The notes below the pieces were generated by a model that was not told where the DNA came from, made no database searches, and was given only the letters and a program-made list of their open reading frames with translations. A program made the position numbers and the translations under genes. From NCBI GenBank assembly GCA_963575745.1, contig CAUYUJ010014352.1:91992-155991 (forward strand): a DNA stretch of 64,000 nucleotides. The letters are read 5' to 3'. The DNA comes from Prorocentrum cordatum (Eukaryota > Sar > Dinophyceae > Prorocentrales > Prorocentraceae). Positions 44,265-55,062 of this stretch are shown one piece after another (the stretch's first letter is position 1; each line of letters opens with the position of its first letter).

Positions 44265-44443
44265 TAGGGGAACGAAAAATGACATAAACATAAAAGCTCG
44301 GAGGTCTGCGCGGAGTTCTTGGATCCGCGCTGGACCCCTCTCCCTGGCGCCCCCGCAGGCGCCGGCCAGGGACCCCAGCGCCAATCCGAGAAATCCGCGC
44401 GGACCTCCGAGTTCTTATGCTTATGTCATTGTTCGTTCCCCTA
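44265..44443. mobile_element. MITE family J (179 bp)
   Basis: About 48-bp inverted repeats: TAGGGGAACGAAAAATGACA at the left, TGTCATTGTTCGTTCCCCTA at the right. TA at both ends suggests a TA target. The interior (GGATCCGCGCTGGACCC) also occurs, without these ends, near 54890-54960. Confidence 0.85.
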
Positions 44444-44517
44444 AAACGGCCATGGACACGCGAGCGCCATGTGACTTCGTGCATCCGCCCCGCTCCTGCA
44501 CACCTCCAGCCTCATCC

Positions 44518-44692
44518 GATCCAGGAGGAGAGGGAGGAGGAGGAGGAGGAGGAGGAGGAGGAGGAGGAGGAGGAGGAGGAGGAGGAGGAGGAGGAGCGAG
44601 GAGGAGGAGGAGGAGGAGGAGGAGGAGCGAGGAGGAGGAGGAGGAGGAGGAGGAGGAGGAGGAGGAGGAGGAGGAGGAGGAGGAGGAGGAGA
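44518..44692. repeat. GGA array inside a direct repeat
   Basis: About 58 triplets with three GCGAGGA-type interruptions. Confidence 0.95.
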
Positions 44693-45056
44693 AGGACGCC
44701 GCAGCTGCCCGTCCGCCCCCGCCGCGAGGGGAGCCGCCTCGGCGCGCCCGGCCTCCCCGGGGGCCTGGCATGACCGCGGCGCAGACGCGCGCGGCCCTCC
44801 CCGGGAGCGCGCGGCCGCGGCTGCGCCCGGACCACCGCCCTGAAACCTGCCAGGTCCTCCGCCGTCCCTTCGAGTACACGTCGGTCGGTCGAGAAACATG
44901 AAGTAGGAAGGCGTTGGGAAAAAAAGATTGGGTTTCCGCCCGCCTCCTGAAGAGGAGGGAAGACGGAAAAAACCACTCGACTCTTGAAGCAGGAAGGCGC
45001 TGAAGATAGATTGAAACCTGGGACTCCAAAAATACCGACTTTCAACGACCGATGGG

Positions 45057-45233
45057 TACAGTCAACCCGTATAGTAGGGATGCGCGGTAGGGACGCCGAG
45101 GGCCTGGGAAGCCCACTTTGGAGTTTTCGAGCGGGGCGCGGCCAACGAAAGTGGCCAAGGATGCACCCAGGAGGCAAGGATGCAAGGGTGCCCTTGGGAA
45201 GGTTGCCCGTCCTTACTATGCAGGTTGGCTGTA
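45057..45233. mobile_element. MITE family A, copy at 45.1 kb (177 bp)
   Basis: Starts TACAGTCAACCCGTATAGTA, ends GCAGGTTGGCTGTA; includes GTGGCCAAGGATGCACCC, the uninterrupted version of the MITE C insertion site in copy A2. Confidence 0.85.
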
Positions 45234-45935
45234 GGGGATCGACGACAAGAATTGACTCACCCCAAACTTCCTTTCTTCGTCGAGTCTGCTACAAAACAGA
45301 CGCAGAATGTGCCACAGATCTACTGCGCATTCTGCATGCTTGTCCGTTGGATCGAGGACGGAATCAATCCTGCGGTAAATCGATGTTGTAGTCGATCCCT
45401 GCTCGATCCCTGGACACCCGCTACTCATGCATGAAAGGAGAGGCACTGCGCCGCTGTTCGCCGCACACAACACGCAGGACTGCATGCAACTGCCCCAAAA
45501 GATCTGCGCCCAACCGTGTGCCTCACGGCAAAAAGGGCGGCCTGCCAGCGACTGAGGGACCGCAGCATGCCCGATAAGATACCTGGGGGTCCCTAAAGTC
45601 TCCCCTTTGGGCCCTAGAGGGCCCCTTTAGTGGCACTGACGGGCACTTTTCCTGCAGCTCCCGCTGCCCCTTTCCATGTAGCGTCCCTATACAACACGAC
45701 GCCCAACACATCCCAGCAACACCCGTCCCGGAAAGCAACCGCGAGATTCCCCCAGCTGCGCAGGACCATGCATGAGGGAGGAAGGAGAAAGGGAGGGAGT
45801 GAAGCAGGGGGGGAGGACGGATGGGAGGTATGACCATTAGAAGGGAGGAAGGAGGGAGTGAGGACCATATGGGAGGAGAGAGGGAGGGAAGCGGGAGGGA
45901 GGAGTGAGGGAGTGGAGGCAAGCGGGCTGGCTCGC

Positions 45936-46240
45936 CCGACATGGGGGCTGGGAACACTGGGAACGATGCCCAACTGCAAATGTGACTCCCCGAACCGCCG
46001 ACGGCCGCTTTTGGGCGGGCGACGTTGGCATTAAGTCGGGCCTGTCTCCCTACAGGGGGATTTTGGGCGAACATGTTTTAAAATACCCCAAACATGCACA
46101 ACAAATAATACAAAAATCAAACGCTAGTCCCCAGACTATTTTTTGACTATTTTTGAAGATTCGCCCTGTAGAGGGACAGGCCCGACTTAACGATGGTACC
46201 AGATGGACAGAGCGTCGGCGGCGACGCAATCCAATGCAGA
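45936..46240. mobile_element. MITE family F, copy F4, split by a family B insertion
   Basis: 45936-46030 aligns with the left half of family F (GAACGATGCCCAACTGCAAA, GACGGCCGCTTTTGGGCGGG). After the B element, 46191-46240 resumes with GATGGACAGAGCGTCGGCGG, like the GGACACAGGCCGCGGCGG part of copy F3. The right end is lost. Confidence 0.6.
46031..46190. mobile_element. MITE family B, copy at 46.0 kb
   Basis: Intact ends TTAAGTCGGGCCTGTCTCCC and GACAGGCCCGACTTAA. Duplication CGTTGGCA / CGATGGTA, 6/8. Confidence 0.9.
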
Positions 46241-46307
46241 GTGGGCCAGAACTCAGTTCTGGCCCACTGCAGTCGGGCCCAGCGACAGCAGTTTAACTGC
46301 TGTCGCT
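46241..46307. repeat. Two consecutive perfect palindromes
   Basis: GTGGGCCAGAACT-C-AGTTCTGGCCCAC at 46241-46267 and AGCGACAGCAGTT-T-AACTGCTGTCGCT at 46281-46307, each 13-bp arms around one base. The words GCAGTCGGGCC and GACTGCAGTCGG flank the second one. Confidence 0.9.
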
Positions 46308-46327
46308 CTTCGTCCCCGACTGCAGTC

Positions 46328-46500
46328 GGCCCGTGTCGTAAGGGTGCGCGACAAGGGTGCAGGGGCCTCGGCAGGCCGTTTCTCAGCTTCTCTGGGCGGG
46401 GCGCGGCCCACGACAGTGGCCAAGGATGGGCCGAGGAGGGCAAGGAGCGGAGGGGCGCCCTTGGGAAGGCGGCCCGTCCTGACCATGCGGGTTGACTGTA
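46328..46500. mobile_element. MITE family A, copy at 46.4 kb
   Basis: Left end degraded; contains GTGCGCGACAAGGGTGCAGG, GGGCGGGGCGCGGCC, GTGGCCAAGGATGGGCC, and ends GCGGGTTGACTGTA. Confidence 0.8.
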
Positions 46501-46503
46501 TTC

Positions 46504-46694
46504 TTCAGTCGGGCCTGTCCCCCTACAGGGGGACTTTCGACGAAAACTGAAAAATACCCTACAAAGAATCACAAAAAAAACAAACATAGTCTGGGGACTA
46601 TTTTTGGACTATGTCTTAGCCTTTCTGGTGAATGTTTGGGGTATTGTTTCTTTTTCGTCGAAAATCCCCCTGTAGGGGGACACGCCCGACATAA
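46504..46694. mobile_element. MITE family B, copy at 46.6 kb (191 bp)
   Basis: Ends TTCAGTCGGGCCTGTCCCCC and GGGGGACACGCCCGACATAA. Duplication CTGTATTC / GTGTATTC (46496-46503, 46695-46702), 7/8; the left half overlaps the end of the adjacent family A copy, so B inserted after A. Confidence 0.9.
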
Positions 46695-47434
46695 GTGTAT
46701 TCCCGTACCCGCCTCGATCTCGAGGATGGACAAACCATCCTTTAGCAAAACGTGGTTCAGTGAAACCGACCTCGGGCCCAAACCTGGCGGGCGCACGCCT
46801 GGAAAATGACGGCAACGGCGCCCTCTCGAAAACGGATAATTCACGAATCAACGTGTCAGGGTGGGGGTTGGGGTTCTGTCCAACCCCGGCATATGTTCCT
46901 GGGAGTCGCCGACTCTCTGTGTGTTGGTGTTTTGTTCCCCCCTGGCCCTCCCCCTCCTCCGCCCGCGAGGCGGTGGCCCCCGAAGGCGGGCGCCCACCCC
47001 AGTCGTCGTGCCCGAGCGCCTGCCCGAGCGAGCTCTCTCGGGCCCCCCCGGGGGCGCCGTGCTGCTGCGCGGCGCCCACCACCCAAGGCATGGCCCAGAG
47101 CTCAGCTGGGCCCCCTCGGGCCATGGAAAAGTCAGGACGGGAGGTTTTTCCATATTCTCGGCCTCTGGAGGCCCCTCCTGTCCACCCCCGACGGTCCCTC
47201 CTGAGGGGGGGGGTGGGGGCGAAGGCACGCGCCCACGCGTCCGACGAGCTGCTCGCGGGTGCCGTGCGCGCGCGGCCCTGGAGGTGCCGCCGCCCCTGCA
47301 CCCGGGGAGCAGTTGCCCGTTTGCCGGACCCGCGTCTGATGACCCCGAGCCCAAGACGAGGCCACCCACACGGCCGACAGCAAGGAAGGATCATGACGGA
47401 CATCACGACGTCGGAGGTCTGGGGAAGAGGGCCA

Positions 47435-48218
47435 CAGGAGGAGGGAGGAGGGGCAGAAGGGAGGAAGAGGGGGAGGGAGGAGGAGGAGGAGGAGGAGGAG
47501 GGAGGAGGAGGAGGAGAGGAGGAGGGAGGAGGAGGAGGCGGAGGAGGAGGAGAGGAGGAGGAGGAGGGAGGAGGAGGAGGAGGAGGAGGAGGAAGGGGAG
47601 AAGGGAGGAGGGAGGAGGGAGGAGGGAGGAGGGAGGAGGGAGGAGAGGAGGGGGAGGGAGGAGGGAGGAGGGAGGAGGGAGGAGGAGGAGGAGGAGGAGG
47701 AGGAGGGAGGAGAGGAAAGGAGGGAGGAGGGAGGAGGGAGGAGGGAGGAGGGAGGAGGGAGGAGGGAGGAGGGAGGAGGGAGGAGGGAGGAGGGAGGAGG
47801 GAGGAGGGAGGAGGGAGGAGGGAGGGAGGAGGAGGAGGAGGGAGGAGGAGGAGGAGGAGGAGGAGGGAGGAGGAGGAGGAGGAGGAGGAGGAGGAGGAGG
47901 AGGAGGAGGAGGAGAGGAGGAGGAGGTAGGAGGAGGAGGAGGAGGAGGAGGAGGAGGAGGAGGAGGAGGAGGGGGGGGGAGGGGAGGGAGGGAGGGAGGG
48001 AGGGAGGGAGGGAGGGAGGGAGGGGAGGAGGAGGAGGAGGAGGAGGGAGGAGGGGGGAGGGAGGGAGGAAGGGAGGGAGGGAGGGAGGGAGGGAGGAGGA
48101 GGAGGAGGAGGAGGAGGAGGAGGAGGAGGAGGAGGGAGGGAGGAGGGAGGGAGGGAGGGAGGGAGGGAGGGAGGGAGGAAGGGAGGAGGAGGAGGAGGAG
48201 GAGGAGGAGGAGGAGGGA
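47435..48218. repeat. GGA / GGGA array, about 0.8 kb
   Basis: Nearly pure purine on the plus strand: (GGA)n, then GGAGGGA 7-bp units (47590-47820), (GGA)n, then (GGGA)n blocks. The 7-bp and 4-bp periods are higher-order variants of one motif. Confidence 0.95.
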
Positions 48219-48516
48219 GAAGCCCAGAGATCCGATGTATTGCTTCCGTTCGCTACGACGAGGTCCCTGAAATTCGGACCCTTCCTCCAGGGCAAGCTTC
48301 TCCCCAAATCCGTTGTCTGAGGGCCCTGGGGCCCAGCGAAGGACCCCAAAGGGCGAAAACGGCCACCAACACGCTGGAAGTCACCAAACGGCCACCAAAA
48401 CGGCAACAGAAGGGCGAAACACGCGTACTCTGTTTCCAATGCGTCGGAGGCCTGGCTTTCCGGCCATGAGTGGCCCAAGACCATTTGAGAGGACGGGGGC
48501 GACCAAGGGACGAATC

Positions 48517-48668
48517 TCAAGTCGGGCCTGTCCCCCTACAGGGGGATTTTCGACGAAAAAACATATACGCCAAAAATACCCCAAGACTGTAACAAATACT
48601 CAAAAATCGTCCCCAGACTATTTTTTACTATTTTTGAATTTTCCCCGTAGAGGGACAGGCCGACTTAA
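48517..48668. mobile_element. MITE family B, copy at 48.6 kb
   Basis: Ends TCAAGTCGGGCCTGTCCCCC and GACAGGCCGACTTAA. Duplication GACGAATC / AACGAACC, 6/8. Confidence 0.85.
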
Positions 48669-48709
48669 AACGAACCCCTCCCCCCCAATCAGAACGCAAC
48701 GGCATCCGA

Positions 48710-49020
48710 CCGTCCCCCGCAACCGCCCTGCGGCCTGGTCCTCGAACAGGACGCCGTGGGGGGGGGGCCGGGGACACGAAAACTCAGGAAAATAACAGCG
48801 ATTCGGATAACCCCCTGGAACGCTCTCGGCGAGGCACAGCTGCTGAAAAGCAGCCCGAGGCGAGAAAACTTCAGACACTCAACGAACAGCTGCGAAAACC
48901 TAAGAAAACGACAGCGATCGAGGGACGGAAACCCCCGCACCTAATCCAAAAGCAACCACATGCGGCCGCCCCCCGCAACCACCCCGCGGCCTCGTCCTCG
49001 GACAGGACGCCGTGGAGGGG
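48710..49020. repeat. Direct duplication with spacing of about 255 bp
   Basis: CCCCGCAACC(G/A)CCC(T/C)GCGGCCT followed by ACAGGACGCCGTGG occurs near 48715 and 48970. Confidence 0.75.
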
Positions 49021-49159
49021 AGCGGGCATACAGTAGACTCTGTAGACGCGTGCGCCAAGAGAAAAGATACCTTGGGGCACAGGATTCGTCGATCTTTGAA
49101 GGTCCTCAGGTGCCCCAGAGCTTCTGTGCGTCTGCGGGGCCGACTGGGGGATACGCAGT

Positions 49160-49331
49160 TTCGGCGGTGGACAAACCTCCCTTTAATAAACCTCCCCTTA
49201 GTGAAAACGGCCTGGGACCGAAACCGTCGGACCTGGACCCGCAAAAATGACGGCCGCGACGCCCTCTCGCGAACCGAAAATGGCCAACTCCTTAATCGAG
49301 GTGTCAGGGTAGGAAGTCTATCAACCTCCGA
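49160..49331. repeat. Dispersed repeat G, copy 2
   Basis: Nearly identical to 35364-35535 over about 165 bp and in the same orientation. Confidence 0.85.
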
Positions 49332-49669
49332 CAGTTCTCCTGGGGCACCAGCCGGCATGCCGACTTCTCGATGGATCCGCCTATACTGCACGGAAACCCG
49401 CAGACAGAAGACTCCGCGAGCCCGGAGCCGCGAATCCGCGGAGCCGCGAGCCCGAGTCCGGCGCCCGGTACTGCAGGTACCGCTTGCACTTCTCCAGCGC
49501 CTGCTCGCGGCGAGCGAGCGGGGGGGGGCAGGGGCCGGGGGACGCCGCGCACGCGACAGGCCCTCCTCGGGGGGGGCTGGCAGTCGAAGACCTGGCTCCT
49601 CCGGAGGCATCGGGAATGACCCTCCTTCTCTGAGCTTCGAGCTGCGGGCGAGGTCGCCGTCATCGCCCT

Positions 49670-49735
49670 CCTCCTCCTCCTCCTCCTCCTCCGCCTCCTC
49701 CTTACCCTTCCTCCTCCTCCTCCTCCCTCCCTCTT
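49670..49735. repeat. (TCC)n microsatellite
   Basis: Interrupted CTC triplets. Confidence 0.9.
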
Positions 49736-49904
49736 CCCCCAGCTCCTCCTCAACAAGCACACCATCTGAATGCGTCGCTCTCCTCTCTCCTCCCTCCTCT
49801 CGTCTCCCGTCCTCTCTCCCGCCCGCCCCCCGCCGCGTTCTCTACACAGAGAATGTGTGCGAGCTCGTTCTTCTGATGTGCTTGTTTTTCCAATCCGAAC
49901 GCCC

Positions 49905-51800
49905 TCGGTCCTTCCACAATGGTGCTCACGCTGCAGCGATGGCATCACGTTGAGATCGGCGCTCTGCTCCCGTCGTCGAGAGCGGCGCTCTCTCCCCACC
50001 GGGGGCCACGTGTCCGAGTCCGGATGCCTCCCCGTCGTTGCCGTCCCCTGCCTTTCTCCTCCCCCGCCTCCCTCGGGTCCTCCCGCTCCTCCCGCTCCTC
50101 CTGCTCCTCTTGCTGCAATGCCTCCTCGTCCTCATCCGTCCTTATCCTTCTCCTCTTCTCCCTGCGCATCCGCCACCTCCTCCTCCTCCTCCTCCTCCGA
50201 TGATGAACACAGGTGCGCTTTTCATATTCCGCGTGCCCAAATTGGGCGTTATTTCAGGATTTCCAGGCCCGCTATGACACCCGTTGGCGGATAGAGAAAA
50301 CATCAGGGCCGTGGGAATGGCACGGAAGGGGGATCAGATGTCAGTGCGGCGTCCTTCTCCTCTAGCCTTCCTCCTCTCTCCCGTCTTCCCGTCCTCCAAC
50401 ACTCATTATCATTAATTACATGTATTCCCTGCCGTGCTATCAGACGTGTCGTCAGGGCGGGCCAGGCGTGCCGCTTGAGGTTCTCTTACCGTTTGCGATA
50501 CAGGAGCATGTAATCTGGAACCAATCCACGGATACAGGACGATCCGTTTTAAAGTTGGGCTATCGCACTGGCGCCGCGCACACTCGTCTTGAACAGATCC
50601 AGCAGTTACAATGATGGGGGGCGGCTCCGAATCGACATAGGGCCCTCGGCGGAGACGTCTCTGAACTTGCATTGCAACATGTATCCCATCGTGCAACCGT
50701 TGCACGGTGGGCGGGAGGCGCCTTCTTGAAATGAGGCCCTCCCGCCCGGGACTCCTCGGGACAACTGCTGCAGGAAGCAGCATGCAGATTGCAGAGGCGG
50801 CACGGATTGGGCGTCGTCCCCATTGCAAAAGTGAGGCTCTCGCTGGGCCCTTTCCTCAAACGTTATGACCCCCCCCGTGCCACATCCACTGCAGCTCCCA
50901 AGGCGGACGGCAACTTCCTCCAGCATAAAAGGAGCACCCGACTGACGTGCGGGCCACCCGGGCGCTCCCTGCTCGAGGAGGGCTCCTCGCGCAGCGAGGC
51001 AGGCCTGCGTGCATGGATGGAAGTCGGAGGGGACCAGGGACGCGCGGGCGTCTTGCCGCATAGTGCTTGCATCTTGGACTTACTCTGATGCTGAGATTCC
51101 CCCTCCCTCTCCTCTCCGCCTCCTCCTCTCCGTCCTCCTCCTCCTCCTCTGCTCATGCTCCTCCTCCCCCTCCTCTCCCTCCTCTCCCTCCTCCTGCTCG
51201 TCCTGTCTCCTCCCTTTCCTCTCTACGATTGTACATGATGAATACTACTTTCCTCTCTCCCCTGATCTCTTCCGGAATTTCTTACACGCCAGATTGAACA
51301 AAGGTAAGTTTGTCTAGAGTGTTCATACATCCGACTGTTTCTGGTGTTTGAACATGGTGTTCCCGCTGCAGCGTGGGCCTCATTTTCGGATCGGCGCTTC
51401 GCCCCCCTGAATGGCGGTCTCGCCCAAACGCGGACCACATGTCTGGATCCAACTCCTTTTTTCTCGTTGTCGCCCCCCTCTGTTCCACTCCTCCGCCTTC
51501 CCCTGGTCCACCTGCTCCTCCCGCTCCTTCCACTCAAGTTCCTGCTGCTGCTGCTGTTCGTCCTCGTCTTCCTCCTTCCACATCCTCCTCCTTTTCCTCG
51601 CCACTTTCCTCCAGCTAACCCACCTGCACAATCGCCACCTCCTCCTCCTCCTCCTCCTCTTCCTCCTCCTCCTCCTCATCCGATGTACGCAACTACCTTG
51701 TTCCGGTTGAACCTGACGCGGTTGTTTTTTGTTGAGTTCCACGTCGGCTATGACACGCGGCTGCGGATATAGATAATCAGCGCAATGGGAAGGGATGGGA
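49905..51800. repeat. Duplicated unit L, two copies about 1.45 kb apart, each with a TCC run
   Basis: Copy 1 at about 49905-50330, copy 2 at about 51340-51800. Shared order: AATGGTGCTCACGCTGCAGC or ACATGGTGTTCCCGCTGCAG; AGATCGGCGCT or GGATCGGCGCT; CCACGTGTCCG or CCACATGTCTG; a TCC run; then CTATGACAC(C/G)CG and GCGGATA(G)AGA. The stretch between has degenerate copies of the 86-bp repeat of 24040-24420 (50545-50880). No gene found. Confidence 0.65.
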
Positions 51801-51924
51801 GGGAGGGAGATAATGCCATACGTGTCTTGAGCGCGCCAAGCTTGCCTCTATCATATCTCCTCTCTGCTCTCTCCTCTTTCCTCCTCCTCTACCTGTTATG
51901 GTCCTCCTTCTCCTCCTGCTGCTG

Positions 51925-52240
51925 CTGCTTGTTATCGTCGTCGTCGTCCTCCTCCTCCTCATCCTCATCCCACTTCTCCTCCTCCTCCTCCTCCTCCTCC
52001 TCCTCCTCCTCCTCCTCCTCCTCCTCTTACTTCCTCCTCACAGCCTCCCATTCTGTCCCATCCTTCTCCTCCGAATCCTCTCCTCTCCTCCTGTCTCCTC
52101 CTCCCTCCTCCTCCTTTCCCTTTCCTCCCCCTCCCTCCTTATTCCTCCCTCCTCCTTCCTCGTACTCCTCCACCTCCTCCTCCTCCTCCTCCTCCTCCCC
52201 CTCCTCCTCCTCCTCCTCATCCTCTTCCTCCTCCTCCTCG
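51925..52240. repeat. TCC / GTC-rich array
   Basis: (CTC)n at 51980-52030 and 52170-52240 with degenerate TCC between; CTGCTG and GTCGTC triplets at 51917-51950. Confidence 0.9.
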
Positions 52241-52764
52241 CCTCACGGTCCATGCCGACGTCCTCCGGCTCGCACCTCGGCCAGGGCGGCTCGCGCTCTG
52301 GAGCCTGTGGGGGCAGGGCTGGGGCGGCGGGGGGGGGCGATGCAAAGGGGAAGGAGGGAGGGCTATGGAAATGGAAGAGCGGCTGGGGGAGGAGAGGGAG
52401 AGGGAGAGAGGATGCAGGAGGGAGGGAAGAGAGGGAAAAGTTGGAGAAGGAGGGGTGGGAGAGGGGAGGCGTGCGCAGAAGAGGGTGAGGAGGTGGATGG
52501 AGAAGATGGGAGAGAGGAAAAGGGCGAGGCTTGGGAGGTGGAAGTTCGAAGGATGAAGGGCAGAGGGAGATGGGGGAGGGGGGAGAAGCGGGAGAAGGGG
52601 ACGGGGGGGAGAAAGAGAGAGAGAGAGAGAGGGTGCCCGGTTTCAGAGGAAGGTGGCGAAGGAGGAGGTGGCGAGGAGGCGGGAGAAAAGAGATGAGGAG
52701 GGAAAAGGGAGGATAACGACGCTTCGAAAGAGCTCAAAAGCGGGCCGGGAGGAATGAGGCGGAG

Positions 52765-52765
<1 letters not shown>

Positions 52766-52825
<60 letters not shown>
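52766..52825. repeat. (GCA)20 microsatellite
   Basis: Twenty perfect CAG/GCA triplets. Confidence 0.98.
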
Positions 52826-52827
<2 letters not shown>

Positions 52828-53138
52828 GAGAGCCTAGCTTGGAGAAGTCCAGATTGGCCTCATTATCAAATCAACGTGAAGAAAGGGGCGTTAGAGCCCC
52901 TCCTCCTCCTCCTCCTTCTCCTCCTCCTCCTGTCCATCCTCCTCCTGTCCATCCTCCTCCTCGCCATCCTCCGCTCTCGCTCCTGACCCCAGCGCCCAGG
53001 GCCTTCGGGTCCGACAGGGTCCGCCTGGGGCCCTTCTTCGTGGGGCTGCCGCTGCTCGCGACCGACGCGCTGTCCGCGGGCACTGGCGCGTCCTGGGGCA
53101 GCCAGGAGGGCAAGGATGAGGATGGATCGACCACACGC

Positions 53139-53299
53139 AAGAGTGACCCTGGGTAACCGTGACCTTTGGTGCGCGGCTTTTTGGGGACCGCGGGGGGGGC
53201 AAACACAAACGAGCAAGACGCTACTACCGCATCGCGTTTGGCGATCGGGGGAACCCAGTGGGCCCGCACCAAAGGTCACTCTGGCGAAAGGTCACTCTT
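53139..53299. mobile_element. MITE family K, copy 1
   Basis: Left end AAGAGTGACCCTGGG then GTGACCTTTGGTGCGCGGC; right end GGCCCGCACCAAAGGTCACT then AAAGGTCACTCTT, imperfect inverted repeats of about 37 bp with an internal doubled GTGACC word. Confidence 0.8.
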
Positions 53300-53324
53300 A
53301 CGTCTAGTCGAATGGAGGGAGGGG

Positions 53325-53595
53325 GACCAGGCCCCTCCTGGCCGTTGTCCGTGGCCGGTCCTTGCCATTAGCAGTGAGCCCCCCCTGATGTCTGTCAGTG
53401 GGCCCCCTGGCCGCTGCGAGTGAGCCCCCCGGCCGTTGTCAGTGAACCCCTGACCGTTGACGGCGGGCCCCCTCGGCCGCTGTCGGTGAGCCCCTTGGCC
53501 GCCGTCAGAGGGTCCCCCTGGCCGCTGCCAGTGCGAGCCCTGGCCGTGGTCAGCGCCTCTCCCTGGCCGTGGTCAGTAGGCCCCCCGGCGTCGTC
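53325..53595. repeat. Minisatellite of about 27 bp, about nine units
   Basis: Degenerate units like CCCCTGGCCGCTG(C/T)CAGTGAG. Confidence 0.8.
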
Positions 53596-53952
53596 GGAGG
53601 AGCTGCCGGCCGCTGTCAGCAGGCCACCCTCTCCGCGCAGAGGCGCCCCGCCACCCCCAACAATAAAAACAACACGCCCCAGGCCGCGCCGAGCTCGCGG
53701 CGAGGCCGCCAGCTGCCGTTCCGCCGCAGGGGAGTCCACGAAGCCACGCGAAAGCCTGACCTGGCCCAGACCCAACTCGCGAAGGGAATCCAGTCGTGAC
53801 GACGGAGGGGCCTCCCCGGAGGGCAGGAAGAGACGTGCCCGAGACGCCTCGGCCCACGAGGCTCGACCCTCGAGGGTCCCAACTCGGGGGCGGCCCCGGG
53901 GGTCTGGCCCAGATGGAGCCCCAGAGGATCGATCAAGAGATGGGGGGTGGCC

Positions 53953-54132
53953 TTCTGTCGGGCCTGTCCCCCAGGGATTTTCGACTAAATATAAAACATA
54001 CCCCAAAAATATTCCAAAAAGAATACTCAAAAAATAATCCCCAGACTATGTTTGGACAATGTTTTGATTATATTTGGTGTATTTTTTCTTTTTCGTCGAA
54101 AGTCCCTCTTTAGGGGGACAGGCCCGACTTAA
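53953..54132. mobile_element. MITE family B, copy at 54.0 kb (180 bp)
   Basis: Ends TTCTGTCGGGCCTGTCCCCC and GGACAGGCCCGACTTAA, interior AATCCCCAGACTATGTTTGG. Perfect 8-bp duplication GGGTGGCC (53945-53952, 54133-54140). Confidence 0.95.
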
Positions 54133-54472
54133 GGGTGGCCAGATTCGGTCAAGATCGGTCCCTGGACCCCTCCCAGGACCCACCTGCAGGTTTTTCACCC
54201 CAGATGCCCACTGACCAGCGCCTGGGCCTCCAAAACGGGCCCCGAGGCCAGAACTCGGGAGGGAGCAGGAGCATCAATGACGCGCTGTCGCTGGTAGCCC
54301 GTCAGCGTGCTGCTCCTTCGTTTTGTCCGGAGGCCTGGTGTTTCTTCAACAGTAACACGCTGATGGGCTCCCACGGCGGCGCGTCATTGATATGGCCTTT
54401 GCTTCCTGAGGAACAGGCAAAAAGCAATTCTCAAACCCATAGCCTCGACCCCCCCCCCTCGGCTACGAGCAA

Positions 54473-54639
54473 AGGTGACCCTGAATAAGAGTGACCTTTG
54501 GTGCGCGGCTTCTGCGGGCCGCGGGGGGACCAACCCACAAGCGCGCAAGACGCTACTCACTTATTACCGCGCCGCCTTCGGCGATCGGGGACCCCCCTGG
54601 GCCTGCACCAAAGGTCACTCCAGGTAAGGGTCTCTCTTA
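54473..54639. mobile_element. MITE family K, copy 2
   Basis: Left GGTGACCCTGAATAAGAG then TGACCTTTGGTGCGCGGCT; right CCTGCACCAAAGGTCACTCC then GGTCTCTCTTA. Middle part shares CAAGACGCTACT and GGCGATCGGGG with copy 1. Confidence 0.8.
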
Positions 54640-54655
54640 AGAGGCCTCCTAGATG

Positions 54656-54892
54656 GGGTCCGAGTAGACGGGGTCGGAGGATCGCGCCGCATCGCCGACA
54701 CATTGACGGTGCATCGCCGATGCATCGGCGATGTGCTGGCGGCGTCGGCGATGCATCGGCGACATCGGCGTGGAGAAGATCGGGCCCCACATCGAGCCGC
54801 ATCGCCGATGCATCGCCGATGCATCGGCGATGCATCGGCGATGCGGCGCGATCCTCTGACCCCATCTGCTCTGCGCTGGACCCCCCTCTCCC
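54656..54892. mobile_element. Foldback element, GCATCGGCGATG family (copy 2)
   Basis: Inverted ends of about 33 bp: GACGGGGTCGGAGGATCGCG left and CGCGATCCTCTGACCCCATC right. The interior is a run of CATCGCCGATGCATCGGCGATG palindromic words that could fold into many cruciforms. Confidence 0.75.
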
Positions 54893-55062
54893 TGGCACGC
54901 GGCGCCAGAGCGCCAGAGGCGCCGCCGGAAGGGCCCAGCGCGGATCCAAGGAATCCGCGCACAAAGCCAACAATTTATGGCTATAATGCCGCCGTGTTTT
55001 CTGCTTCGATTTACGTGCCGTCGAGGAGCCACTGCTGGGCAACCTCGGACCACCGGCTGGCT

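Larger units (their letters stand above)
43985..44770. repeat. Three diverged direct repeats, two of them carrying insertions
   Basis: Units at about 43985-44115, 44148-44262 and 44508-44770 share CA(G/T)CTGCCTG or CAGCTGCCCG, (C/T)CGCCGCGAG(T/G)GGA and TCTCATCCG-type words. The second unit is followed by MITE J; the third is split by a GGA array. Confidence 0.75.
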
